The notes below the pieces were generated by a model. It worked only from the letters and a program-made list of their open reading frames with translations. It was not told where the DNA came from and ran no database searches. From Myxococcales bacterium (GTDB taxonomy: Bacteria; Desulfobacterota_B; Binatia; UBA1149; SPBQ01), in contig SPBQ01000077.1 in the NCBI GenBank assembly GCA_004525875.1, forward strand, positions 1 through 8,436: 8,436 bases of DNA, read 5' to 3'. This document shows, piece after piece, positions 1-5,297 of this stretch (its first letter is position 1; every line of letters begins with the position of its first letter). The position numbers and the translations under genes were made by a program.

Positions 1-144
1 CAGGGCGCAGTGACGGCCTTCGTCGTCGGCGAGCTCGACGACGATCCCGGCGGCGATCTGGTGATCGGGTTCCGTGGCAGCACGCAGACCGTCTCGAACG
101 TGCTACCGGGGGCCGGCCACCGCCTGAGACCGCCCGGCAGTTGA
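1..144 (+). CDS. C-terminal end of an unidentified protein (partial)
   Basis: The first frame is open from the window edge to a TGA at 142-144, giving the last 47 residues of a protein whose start lies outside. The segment has strand-like hydrophobic patches (TAFVVGEL, GDLVIGF) around an acidic turn (LDDDPGGD). That pattern is loosely reminiscent of an FG-GAP/VCBS-type repeat, in which an acidic loop leads into a hydrophobic strand, but the piece is too short to assign. The last residues are Gly/Pro/Arg-rich, as in a disordered tail. No other gene overlaps it convincingly. Family assignment is not possible from this fragment, and even the coding call is moderate. Confidence 0.45.
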   Translation, partial: QGAVTAFVVGELDDDPGGDLVIGFRGSTQTVSNVLPGAGHRLRPPGS

Positions 145-204
145 TTCTAGGCGACAGCGATCGCGGCCCCTGTCCGCTGCGGCCGCCGGCCCGGCTCGCA
201 CCGA

Positions 205-312
205 CAGAATGAAGCGGAGCAGAATCTCGATCGCATTCTCGAGCGCGTTGCGATCGGCGACGTGGCGGTAGACCGTCGGGCGCCTCACGCGGGAGGCTGC
301 GAGCTTGGATCG
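205..312 (-). pseudogene. Remnant of a TetR-family regulator (helix-turn-helix segment)
   Basis: On the minus strand, about 35 codons read as the second half of a TetR N-terminal domain. The stretch RRPTVYRHVADRNALENAI matches the family pattern of recognition helix, Tyr-x-His/Tyr-Phe, charged turn, then x-ALxxAI. The recognition-helix signature 'TVYRHVADRNAL' is close to the common 'TLYRHFPDKEAL'. Upstream there is no helix 1 and the frame has only a doubtful start; downstream it turns into Ala/Arg-rich sequence without ligand-domain character before a stop near 103. An intact TetR protein has about 190-210 residues, so this is a truncated relic. It is oriented away from the dehydrogenase at 404, the usual layout for a TetR repressor and its target, so it may once have controlled that gene. 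The motif is seen directly; the decay and the former role are inferred. Confidence 0.6.
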
Positions 313-316
313 GGTG

Positions 317-340
317 TTGACATAATTGCCGAGTACGCAA
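317..340 (+). promoter_or_regulatory. Possible promoter/operator upstream of the dehydrogenase
   Basis: A perfect TTGACA hexamer lies at 317-322. A small inverted repeat follows, TTGC at 326-329 and GCAA at 337-340, separated by 7 bases. This AT-richer patch sits between the TetR remnant and the dehydrogenase start. No convincing -10 hexamer is visible 16-18 bases downstream of TTGACA (the bases there read ACATGT). The arms are only 4 bp, so chance is a real alternative. Confidence 0.2.
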
Positions 341-392
341 CATGTGCATTCCGGTATTGGCAATCTTGTAACGCTCAGGAGTCGGCGTGCCC

Positions 393-398
393 AGGGAG
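393..398 (+). promoter_or_regulatory. Ribosome binding site that sets the dehydrogenase start
   Basis: AGGGAG ends 5 bases before the ATG at 404. It supports that start over the upstream ATG at 326, which lies within the putative regulatory patch and would add 26 residues unlike any short-chain dehydrogenase N-terminus. Confidence 0.6.
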
Positions 399-403
399 AT
401 CAG

Positions 404-1183
404 ATGATACTCAAGGACCGAACGATCGTCGTGTCCGGTGTCGGCACCGGCCTCGGCCTGGAGGTCGCGCGCGCCGCCCTGCGCGACGGAGCCAACGTCG
501 TGATCGCGGCGCGCAGCGCCGACACGCTCGAGAAGAACGCCGCCGAGCTCGACCCGTCCGGCGAGCGCGTAGCCTGGCTGCCCACGAACATCAAGAGCTC
601 ACAGGAGTGCGAGGCGCTCGCCCAGCTTGCCGTCGACCGTTTCGGCGCGATCCACGCGCTCGCGCAGATCGCCGCCTACGAGAACACCTGGGGCCCGATC
701 CTCGAGCAGAACCCCGAGAGCTGGCGCAAGGCCTGGGACACGAACGTCATCGGCGCGCTCACGCTCATCAGGGCGGTGGTTCCTTCGATGAAGAGCGCGG
801 GCGGCGGCTCGATCGTGCTCGTGGGATCGCAGTCGATGTACCAGCCCCAGCTCGAGCAGTCGGGCTATGCGGCGAGCAAGGGTGGGTTGCTGTCGACGAT
901 GTACTACCTCGCCCACGAGCTGGGCCCCGACAAGATCCGATGCAACATGGTCGTGCCGAGCTGGATGTGGGGGCCCGGCGTGCAGATGTTCGTCGACTTC
1001 CGTGCGCAATCGGAGGGCAAGACCCCCGAGGATGTGAAGGCGGAGATTGCCAGCAACATGCCGCTCGGCGAGATCGTTCCCGACGAGGACGTGGCCGACG
1101 CGATCGTCCTGCTGGCGTCGGACAGGGCTCGCAGCATCACGGGGCAGAGCCTGATGGTCACCGGTGGGGAGATGATGCGCTGA
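404..1183 (+). CDS. Classical short-chain dehydrogenase/reductase (SDR)
   Basis: This 259-residue protein has the length and motif order of a classical SDR, a cytosolic NAD(P)(H)-dependent oxidoreductase. The Rossmann glycine motif is at 11-18 (SGVGTGLG) right after the first strand. Arg37 follows the second strand (AARSAD), which in this family favours NADP(H) over NAD(H). The catalytic set is complete: Asn114 (DTNVIG), Ser142, Tyr155 and Lys159 (YAASK). The protein ends with TGQSLMVTGG, the usual final strand. The NNAG motif is replaced by AQIAA (87-91), and the usual PG after strand six reads PSWMWGPG (185-192), so the substrate side is not typical of FabG. The start was chosen for its ribosome binding site and its direct entry into the first strand. 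The gene stands alone; a TetR relic lies upstream on the opposite strand. Substrate cannot be predicted. The SDR call is secure; the cofactor preference is inferred. Confidence 0.93.
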   Translation: MILKDRTIVVSGVGTGLGLEVARAALRDGANVVIAARSADTLEKNAAELDPSGERVAWLPTNIKSSQECEALAQLAVDRFGAIHALAQIAAYENTWGPILEQNPESWRKAWDTNVIGALTLIRAVVPSMKSAGGGSIVLVGSQSMYQPQLEQSGYAASKGGLLSTMYYLAHELGPDKIRCNMVVPSWMWGPGVQMFVDFRAQSEGKTPEDVKAEIASNMPLGEIVPDEDVADAIVLLASDRARSITGQSLMVTGGEMMR

Positions 1184-1185
1184 TA

Positions 1186-1308
1186 GCACACCAGATCATT
1201 CCCCGGGGCACGGGCTTCGTCGGCAAGCAGATCATCCGCGAGCTCACGCCGCGCATCTGGGGGATCTACCGCTGGTACCTCTTGACAGTCACACTGCTCC
1301 GAAAGTAG
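1186..1308 (+). pseudogene. Coding-like fragment after the dehydrogenase
   Basis: Directly after the dehydrogenase stop, another frame reads about 40 residues to a TAG at 1306-1308. The first 30 codons have mostly G or C in third position and give a protein-like sequence (IIPRGTGFVGKQIIREL, then an aromatic IWGIYRWYLL stretch). GTGFVGKQIIREL resembles the nucleotide-binding turn of an extended SDR. There is no ATG and no ribosome binding site, and the last 43 bases overlap the 3' end of the convergent gene. It could be a relic of a gene that once followed the dehydrogenase, or chance. No family is assigned. Confidence 0.2.
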
Positions 1309-1937
1309 GAGCCCCGCTGCTCCTTCAAGCTTCTCTCCAGGCAGGCGGAGAACTCGGCGATCTCGCGATCGCCGAGCTTGCGCAGCTTCGCTTCGTTGCC
1401 AGCGCCGACCTCGCGCGCGAGCGTTCGCTCGAGCACGTCCAGCGTTCTCGGAACATCGACGATCGTGATCTCCGGTCCGTGCGTCCCCGTCGATCTGCGG
1501 ACACGCACCGTTCTTCTCCCGTGCTCACCGGTATCCAGGATCTCTTCGGGAAGCCGGTCCACGCTCGCTCGTAGCTCGTCGAGCCCGACAGGCTCTGCGT
1601 CGCTATCGCCGGCAGTAGGCATCACGATCTCGATCCGCACGCGCTGCGGTTCGTAGCTCACGCCGCCGATCTCGACCGCAGCTTTGTTCGGGATGGCGGT
1701 GGCGAGCGGCTCGACGAAGCTCCAGAAGTACCCGAGGGCAAGCCCCTCGGGCAGCGAGGTCTTCCTTACATACCGAAAGCCGAGGAATACCAGGACCGAT
1801 TGCAGCACCGCGCTGACCTGGCCGGTGATGGTCTCGGGGACGGGCAGATCCGGCGCCGCCCACAGGATCGAGGCCGACAGCACGGGCATGGCAGCACACG
1901 CTAGCGCGATACCGCTCTTGAGATGTTCGCGATTCAT
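1266..1937 (-). CDS. Membrane-anchored prokaryotic STING-like cyclic-dinucleotide receptor
   Basis: The product is 223 residues. Two hydrophobic segments (about 9-28 and 38-57) form a hairpin, and the basic RYVRKT (55-60) after the second places the rest in the cytosol. Residues about 62-205 match my recollection of the bacterial STING domain. They start with LPEGLALGYFWSFVEPL (62-78), whose Gly69-Tyr70-Phe71 corresponds to the aromatic stack that holds cyclic-dinucleotide bases. Next come a hydrophobic strand IEIVMPTAGDS (102-112), an Arg-rich strand (141-148), and ITIVDVPRTLDVLE (157-170), which resembles the bacterial D-x-P-T-T-L motif with Asp161 and Thr165. A Lys/Glu-rich helix (183-206) follows. 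In CBASS defence such receptors sense c-di-GMP and trigger an effector; TM-fused versions are thought to damage the membrane. The ATG at 1937 has a GGGGGA box 9 bases upstream. It lies 92 bases after the TIGR04222-type gene on the same strand. No cyclase is adjacent. The assignment is by motif memory, not alignment. Confidence 0.72.
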   Translation of the reverse strand: MNREHLKSGIALACAAMPVLSASILWAAPDLPVPETITGQVSAVLQSVLVFLGFRYVRKTSLPEGLALGYFWSFVEPLATAIPNKAAVEIGGVSYEPQRVRIEIVMPTAGDSDAEPVGLDELRASVDRLPEEILDTGEHGRRTVRVRRSTGTHGPEITIVDVPRTLDVLERTLAREVGAGNEAKLRKLGDREIAEFSACLERSLKEQRGSYFRSSVTVKRYQR

Positions 1938-2029
1938 TCGGCTTCGTCCCCCGAAAGCAGATGGCCAAACGTGGCGTTCCCTATTGTGACGACGACCAGC
2001 GGTACTCCTCTACCCGCCTGCCGGCGAGG

Positions 2030-2818
2030 CTAGTCTGCGCCGCAGCCACCACCGCAGCCGCCGCTACAGCTGGCACCGCAGCCGCTTGCGCCACGGCCGG
2101 GCCGCCCCGAGGACCGCTCGACGAGCACGACGCCCACGACCAGGGCCACCGTACCGCCGACGAGCGTGAAGGGGTGTTCCGCCATCATGTGCGAGAACCA
2201 GGCCGAGTAGAGCTCGAAGCCCTTCTTGCCGTCGAGCACGTCGTGAGCCGCCGCCGTCGTGGTCCAGAGAGCGGCTGTCACGGCTGCGAGCAGGCAGAGC
2301 AGCACGGTTCGCGACGTCGGTCGTGGCATCGAGAGCAGTCCGGGTCGTGGGATCACCCAGCTTTGCCGGCTGTTGATGCGCCGCATGTACGACGCGTCAC
2401 CGAAGCGAACGCTCGCCGCCGGCCAGATCCGCGCCGGGGCGGGCCGGCCGAACTCACGGGCATAGCTTACCAGCGTTGCGTCGTAGTTCTCGAGGTAGCG
2501 CCGCTGCTCGGCCGGACCACCCTCTGTGGGCCCGTGGTGCAGAGGCCGACCGAGCGCCTGCGTGAACGGTCCCCAGTAGTGGCGCGAGTAGGTCAGGTGC
2601 AGATGCCACGCCTGGTCGACCTCGTCGGAGGGCGTCACTTCGTGGCCGGCGACGACCGCGAGGTAGCAGAAGCGGCAGTACTCCTCGATGACGGCGTCGG
2701 CCAGATCACGCGACCAGCCGTTGTCGCGTGCGAGGCGGGCCGAGAACGGCAGTTCCACGCCGAGCTCGTCGAGCTCCACGGCTTCGATCCGGCGCCACAG
2801 TTCGGGATCGGTCTTCAT
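2030..2818 (-). CDS. TIGR04222 / glycine-rich domain membrane protein with WHxH motif
   Basis: The 262-residue protein has three parts. Residues 1-145 are a soluble domain of the type found in TIGR04222 proteins: DPELWRRIEAVELDE (4-18), PFSARLARDNGWS (24-36), a conserved VDQAWHLHLTYSRHYW (67-82), PLHHGPTEGG (92-101) and IWPAASVRFG (131-140). The VDxxWHxH core is shared with plant glycine-rich domain proteins (DUF1399). Two hydrophobic segments follow (about 171-191 and 215-233). The tail (243-260) is Gly/Cys-rich with four Cys, as is common at the end of this family. The biochemical function of the family is not known to me. The paired His and Trp of WHLH could bind a ligand or metal, but that is speculation. 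The start at 2818 is chosen for an ideal AGGAGG; 39 extra upstream codons in frame look non-coding. It precedes the STING-like gene on the same strand and is divergent from the GST gene. Confidence 0.85.
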   Translation of the reverse strand: MKTDPELWRRIEAVELDELGVELPFSARLARDNGWSRDLADAVIEEYCRFCYLAVVAGHEVTPSDEVDQAWHLHLTYSRHYWGPFTQALGRPLHHGPTEGGPAEQRRYLENYDATLVSYAREFGRPAPARIWPAASVRFGDASYMRRINSRQSWVIPRPGLLSMPRPTSRTVLLCLLAAVTAALWTTTAAAHDVLDGKKGFELYSAWFSHMMAEHPFTLVGGTVALVVGVVLVERSSGRPGRGASGCGASCSGGCGGGCGAD

Positions 2819-2824
2819 CGCACG

Positions 2825-2830
2825 CCTCCT
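2825..2830 (-). promoter_or_regulatory. Strong ribosome binding site for the TIGR04222-type gene
   Basis: On the minus strand a perfect AGGAGG lies 6 bases before the ATG at 2818-2816. It decides between this start and the upstream in-frame ATG at 2935. Confidence 0.75.
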
Positions 2831-2894
2831 CTTGCGAAAGCAGCCGGGGAGCGACTCCTCGGCGCCGCGGCCAGGTATGATGCTTCGAGGTGTA

Positions 2895-2921
2895 GCGGAA
2901 ACGGGCGCGGCAAGATTCCGC
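2895..2921. promoter_or_regulatory. Inverted repeat in the divergent intergenic region
   Basis: GCGGAA at 2895-2900 and TTCCGC at 2916-2921 form 6-bp inverted arms whose centres are 21 bases (two helical turns) apart. They lie in the 217-base gap between the divergent TIGR04222-type and GST genes. A GTTTT run follows on the plus strand. It could be an operator for a dimeric regulator or a weak hairpin. A 6-bp match in such a gap may also be chance. Confidence 0.18.
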
Positions 2922-3023
2922 GTTTTGCACCGCATCTGCCGAAACCGGCGCGATCAGCCACGCGGCTGCCAGGCGTGGACTCAGCAGGAGCGTCCCTTCA
3001 TAGGTGCAAGGCGCGATAACAAA

Positions 3024-3029
3024 GAGGAG
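3024..3029 (+). promoter_or_regulatory. Ribosome binding site for the GST-like gene
   Basis: GAGGAG ends 6 bases before the ATG at 3036. It fixes the start within a frame that stays open for more than 300 further bases upstream, where the frame only overlaps the divergent gene. Confidence 0.7.
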
Positions 3030-3035
3030 AAGCCC

Positions 3036-3947
3036 ATGGCCGATATCATCCTTCACCACTACTGGCTCTCGCCGTATGCAGAGAAGATCCGCCGCATCCT
3101 CGGGTTCAAGAACCTCGCGTGGAACTCCGTCGAGATCCCCCTCATGGCGCCCAAGCCCGACCTCGTCGCGCTCACGGGTGGCTACCGCAAGACGCCGGTT
3201 CTCCAGATCGGCGCCGACATCTACTGCGACACCGACTGCATCGCGCGCGTGCTCGAGCGCCTGCAGCCGGAACCGACGCTATTCGCGCCGGGGACCGAGG
3301 CCTTGTCTTACATGCTCGGGCCGTGGCAGTCGGAGCTGTTCTGGAGCGCGGTGGCGCTCGCAGGCACCAGTGGTGACGTATTTCCGGAGGGCTTCGTCGA
3401 GGACCGCGACAAGATGATCCCCGGCGGCCTCGACATCGAGAAGATGCTGATCGAAATTCCGGCAACCCGCGACCGTCTACGATCGAAGCTCGGCATCCTC
3501 GAGGGGTTGCTCGCCGGCGGTAGCCCCTATCTGTTTGGCGATCACGCGAGTCTCGCCGACTTCTCCATGTTCCACCCGCTGTTCGCGCCGAAGAGTTTGG
3601 GCTCGGTGGCCGAGGTGCTGACGCCGTACGCGGCCGTCAACGCTTGGCTCGAGCGCATCGAGGCGTTCGGACATGGCACGTTCACGCAGATCGATTCGTC
3701 GGAAGCGATCGAGGTGGCTCGACAGTCGACGTCGGCGACGGCCACGGCAGCCGACGCGGGCGACCCCAGCGAGCGCAAGCCCGGAGACCGGGTGCGAATC
3801 GTGCACGAGAGCTTCGGCAACGATCCGGTGGAGGGGGAGATCGTGTCCTCGTCAGCGCAGCAGATCTCGATCCGCCGTGAGGACGAGCGCGCCGGCGAGG
3901 TGGTCGTGCACTTCCCGCGCGAGCACTACGTCATTCTGGGGTCTTGA
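3036..3947 (+). CDS. Glutathione S-transferase-like protein with C-terminal beta-rich domain
   Basis: The 303-residue protein begins with a thioredoxin-fold GST N-terminal domain (3-78): strand IILHHYW, then SPYAEKIRRIL with Ser12 in the position of the catalytic Ser/Tyr/Cys. The GYRKTPVLQIG segment (49-59) carries the cis-Pro54 that holds the glutathione backbone, and DTDCIARVLE (65-74) is the following loop and helix. A helical C-terminal domain (about 85-215) includes the conserved LADFSMFHPLF (173-183). A low-complexity Ser/Thr/Ala linker (229-245) leads to an extra domain (248-303) rich in alternating strands: KPGDRVRIV, DPVEGEIVS, QQISIRRED and VVVHFPREHYVI. This looks like a small SH3-like barrel. 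Standard GSTs end near residue 210-230, so this is an extended variety. A cytosolic role in glutathione conjugation or redox chemistry is likely, but the substrate is unknown. The gene is divergent from the TIGR04222-type gene. Confidence 0.85.
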   Translation: MADIILHHYWLSPYAEKIRRILGFKNLAWNSVEIPLMAPKPDLVALTGGYRKTPVLQIGADIYCDTDCIARVLERLQPEPTLFAPGTEALSYMLGPWQSELFWSAVALAGTSGDVFPEGFVEDRDKMIPGGLDIEKMLIEIPATRDRLRSKLGILEGLLAGGSPYLFGDHASLADFSMFHPLFAPKSLGSVAEVLTPYAAVNAWLERIEAFGHGTFTQIDSSEAIEVARQSTSATATAADAGDPSERKPGDRVRIVHESFGNDPVEGEIVSSSAQQISIRREDERAGEVVVHFPREHYVILGS

Positions 3948-3972
3948 CCGGGATCCGACGCGTCGAATACTC

Positions 3973-3978
3973 AGGAGG
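3973..3978 (+). promoter_or_regulatory. Ribosome binding site choosing a GTG start
   Basis: A perfect AGGAGG lies 7 bases before GTG at 3986. It favours this start over the in-frame ATG at 3944, which overlaps the preceding GST stop and would put charged residues ahead of the signal peptide. A TTG at 3989 is a second possibility. Confidence 0.65.
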
Positions 3979-3985
3979 TTGTGCC

Positions 3986-4510
3986 GTGTTGACGTCGATC
4001 TCGTACCGAAGCGCGCCTCTTTTCGCCGTCGCGTTGCTCGTGAGCCTCTTCCCCGGCCCCCGGACCGCGATCGGCGATCAAGGCGACTGCAGCCAGCCGG
4101 CAAGCACGGGAACGAGCCCCGTCGCCTCCGACTGCCTGTTTATCCTGCGCGTCGCCGTAACTCTTCAAGCCTGTACGCCGCAGGCGTGTGTCTGCGACCA
4201 TACGGGCGACGGCAGTACGACAGCGAGTGACGCGTTGGCGTGCCTCAAGAAGGCAGTCAGCGAACCGATCACACTCCTGTGCCCGTGCGACACGACCACC
4301 TCGACGACGACCACGACGGTGCCGATCGGCGGTTCGAACTGCACTGACGACGGCAACTGCTCCGACGACGACTGCGTCTGCAGCGACTGCGACGACGACC
4401 TGTTCTGCGGCAGCCCCAACAGCTGCAACTTCAACGGGATCTGTTCGCCGTTCCAGGAAGGTTGCGCCTGCACGGACTGCGCGACGCACCCCGAATGTCT
4501 CGATAACTGA
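3986..4510 (+). CDS. Secreted dockerin-like, Cys-rich protein
   Basis: The 174-residue product begins with a signal peptide (basic Arg8, hydrophobic core 9-23, likely cleavage after about residue 28-30). Two dockerin-type half repeats follow: GDCSQPASTGTSPVASDCLFIL (split at 33-48 and 49-54) and CVCDHTGDGSTTASDALACL (68-87). The second has the Asp/Asn-x-Asp-x-Gly calcium-loop style (Asp71, Asp75, Asp82) and ends in KKAV. A poly-Thr linker (103-111) separates this from a Cys-rich tail. The tail has two related units, C-x4-C-x-C-x2-C-x5-C (125-141) and C-x6-C-x-C-x2-C-x5-C (153-171). The protein is probably exported and disulfide-bonded. Paired dockerin-like repeats with Cys ends and Thr linkers occur in many short secreted proteins of Binatota-like genomes, usually attached to larger domains; here there is no catalytic domain. 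The binding partner is unknown. It lies 38 bases after the GST gene. Confidence 0.75.
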   Translation: MLTSISYRSAPLFAVALLVSLFPGPRTAIGDQGDCSQPASTGTSPVASDCLFILRVAVTLQACTPQACVCDHTGDGSTTASDALACLKKAVSEPITLLCPCDTTTSTTTTTVPIGGSNCTDDGNCSDDDCVCSDCDDDLFCGSPNSCNFNGICSPFQEGCACTDCATHPECLDN

Positions 4511-4608
4511 CTGGCGGATGAGCCGAGCTCCTCGGAGCATCGGCGTCTACCTGTGAGTAGCCTCCTGAGATTTCACAGCTAGGTGCCGAGCGCCTACGTC
4601 AGATCTGT

Positions 4609-4791
4609 AATCTCCACCGCTGCGGGCCGTGGCGACATCTCGAAGCCGTGGAGTTCGCGACGCTGGAGTGGGTCGACTGGTTCAACAACCGCCGACTGCT
4701 CGGCCCGATCGGGCACGTTCCGCCGGTGGAGTACGAGCAGGAGTACTGGCGAGATCAAGGAACTCCAGCCATGGAGGCTGGACTCGCGTAA
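4609..4791 (+). pseudogene. Degraded 3' end of an IS3-family transposase (OrfB)
   Basis: One frame reads HRCGPWRHLEAVEFATLEWV, followed by DWFNNRRLLGPIGHVPPVEYEQ and a TAA at 4789-4791. This is the hallmark C-terminus of IS3-group OrfB integrases (rve core), normally RRGPWRSLEAVEFATLEWVDWFNNRRLLEPIG. Only about 60 of some 280 codons remain. Nothing resembling the upstream DDE catalytic core or OrfA is present; the DNA before about 4600 belongs to other sequence. The last residues after the EYW diverge from the usual ending. It is therefore an inactive fragment left by an old insertion or deletion between the dockerin-like gene and the DUF3604 operon. Confidence 0.85.
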
Positions 4792-4822
4792 CTGAGTCTC
4801 CGAGAAACCCGGGGCAGGGCAC
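4792..4822 (+). mobile_element. Likely right end of the IS3-type element
   Basis: Immediately after the transposase stop the sequence reads CTCCGAGAAACCCGGGGC (4798-4815). From memory this resembles the right terminal region of many IS3-group elements, where CTCCGG(A/G)AAACCCGGGGCGGTTCA follows the orfB stop. The terminal GGTTCA is changed here, consistent with decay. The left end is absent from the window, so the element cannot be delimited. The rest of the gap up to 4910 shows nothing recognisable. Confidence 0.5.
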
Positions 4823-4910
4823 GGCGAGGCCAGGGCTGGTCACGGCGCTCGATCTCCCGTTGATTGCGGGTGTGGGCAACATGCAACTGAAGGGAATCGG
4901 CTGACCGGCG

Positions 4911-5297
4911 ATGTCGCGCGCGCGCGCCGGATGGTTGTTGTGGGCAGCGGCTCTTCTTCTGATCCCGCTCCCTTATTTCCTCATCGCCGAGGGCTCGGTG
5001 CCGGTGGTCCGTTTCGCGATGCTGGGTGGGATTGCCGCGCTCTATGCCGGTTTCGTCGACGGCTCGGGCGTGGCGTGGACGATGACGATCGTTCTTCTCC
5101 TCCATGTGATCGTGTGGGCCCTCTCACTCGGCGTGGTCGCCGCGCTCGGCGCGGTTCTCATACCGGCGCGCTCGCGACGCTGGTGGGTGACCGCGTTGAT
5201 CGTCGTGGGCTTCGTGTTCGCTCTCGTCTTCGACGTCTACCGGACCCCGTTCGATGACGTCCGCCTCCAGTCGAACTGGGCGGGCTTGTTTCAGTGA
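4911..5297 (+). CDS. Small integral membrane protein of unknown function
   Basis: The 128-residue protein is mostly hydrophobic. Likely membrane segments are at about 7-25, 32-49, 55-84 (long enough for one tilted helix or two short ones) and 91-109. It has a basic N-terminus (RARAG), a basic IPARSRRWW before the last helix, and a polar C-terminal tail rich in Asp/Arg (108-128). No catalytic motif is visible and I do not recognise the family. Its TGA overlaps the GTG start of the DUF3604 gene by 4 bases, which points to coupled translation and a shared role, perhaps anchoring or assisting the exported partner. The start is uncertain: the only purine-rich box (AAGGGA, 4890-4895) is 15 bases upstream of the ATG. 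It may be a recent arrival downstream of the IS3 remnant. Confidence 0.72.
   Translation: MSRARAGWLLWAAALLLIPLPYFLIAEGSVPVVRFAMLGGIAALYAGFVDGSGVAWTMTIVLLLHVIVWALSLGVVAALGAVLIPARSRRWWVTALIVVGFVFALVFDVYRTPFDDVRLQSNWAGLFQ

Noticed and set aside
262..1308. Long alternative plus-strand frame across the dehydrogenase gene
   Set aside because: Its product is Arg/Gly/Ala-rich without motifs through the dehydrogenase region, the typical shadow of a GC-rich gene. Only the tail after 1186 looks protein-like and is listed separately.
2876..2881. TATGAT as a -10 box for the GST gene
   Set aside because: No -35-like hexamer lies at suitable distance, and it is about 155 bases from the start; too weak to list.
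4523..4538. Hairpin CCGAG-CTC-CTCGG just after the dockerin-like gene, proposed as a terminator
   Set aside because: The stem is only 5 bp and no T-run follows, so a rho-independent terminator is not supported.
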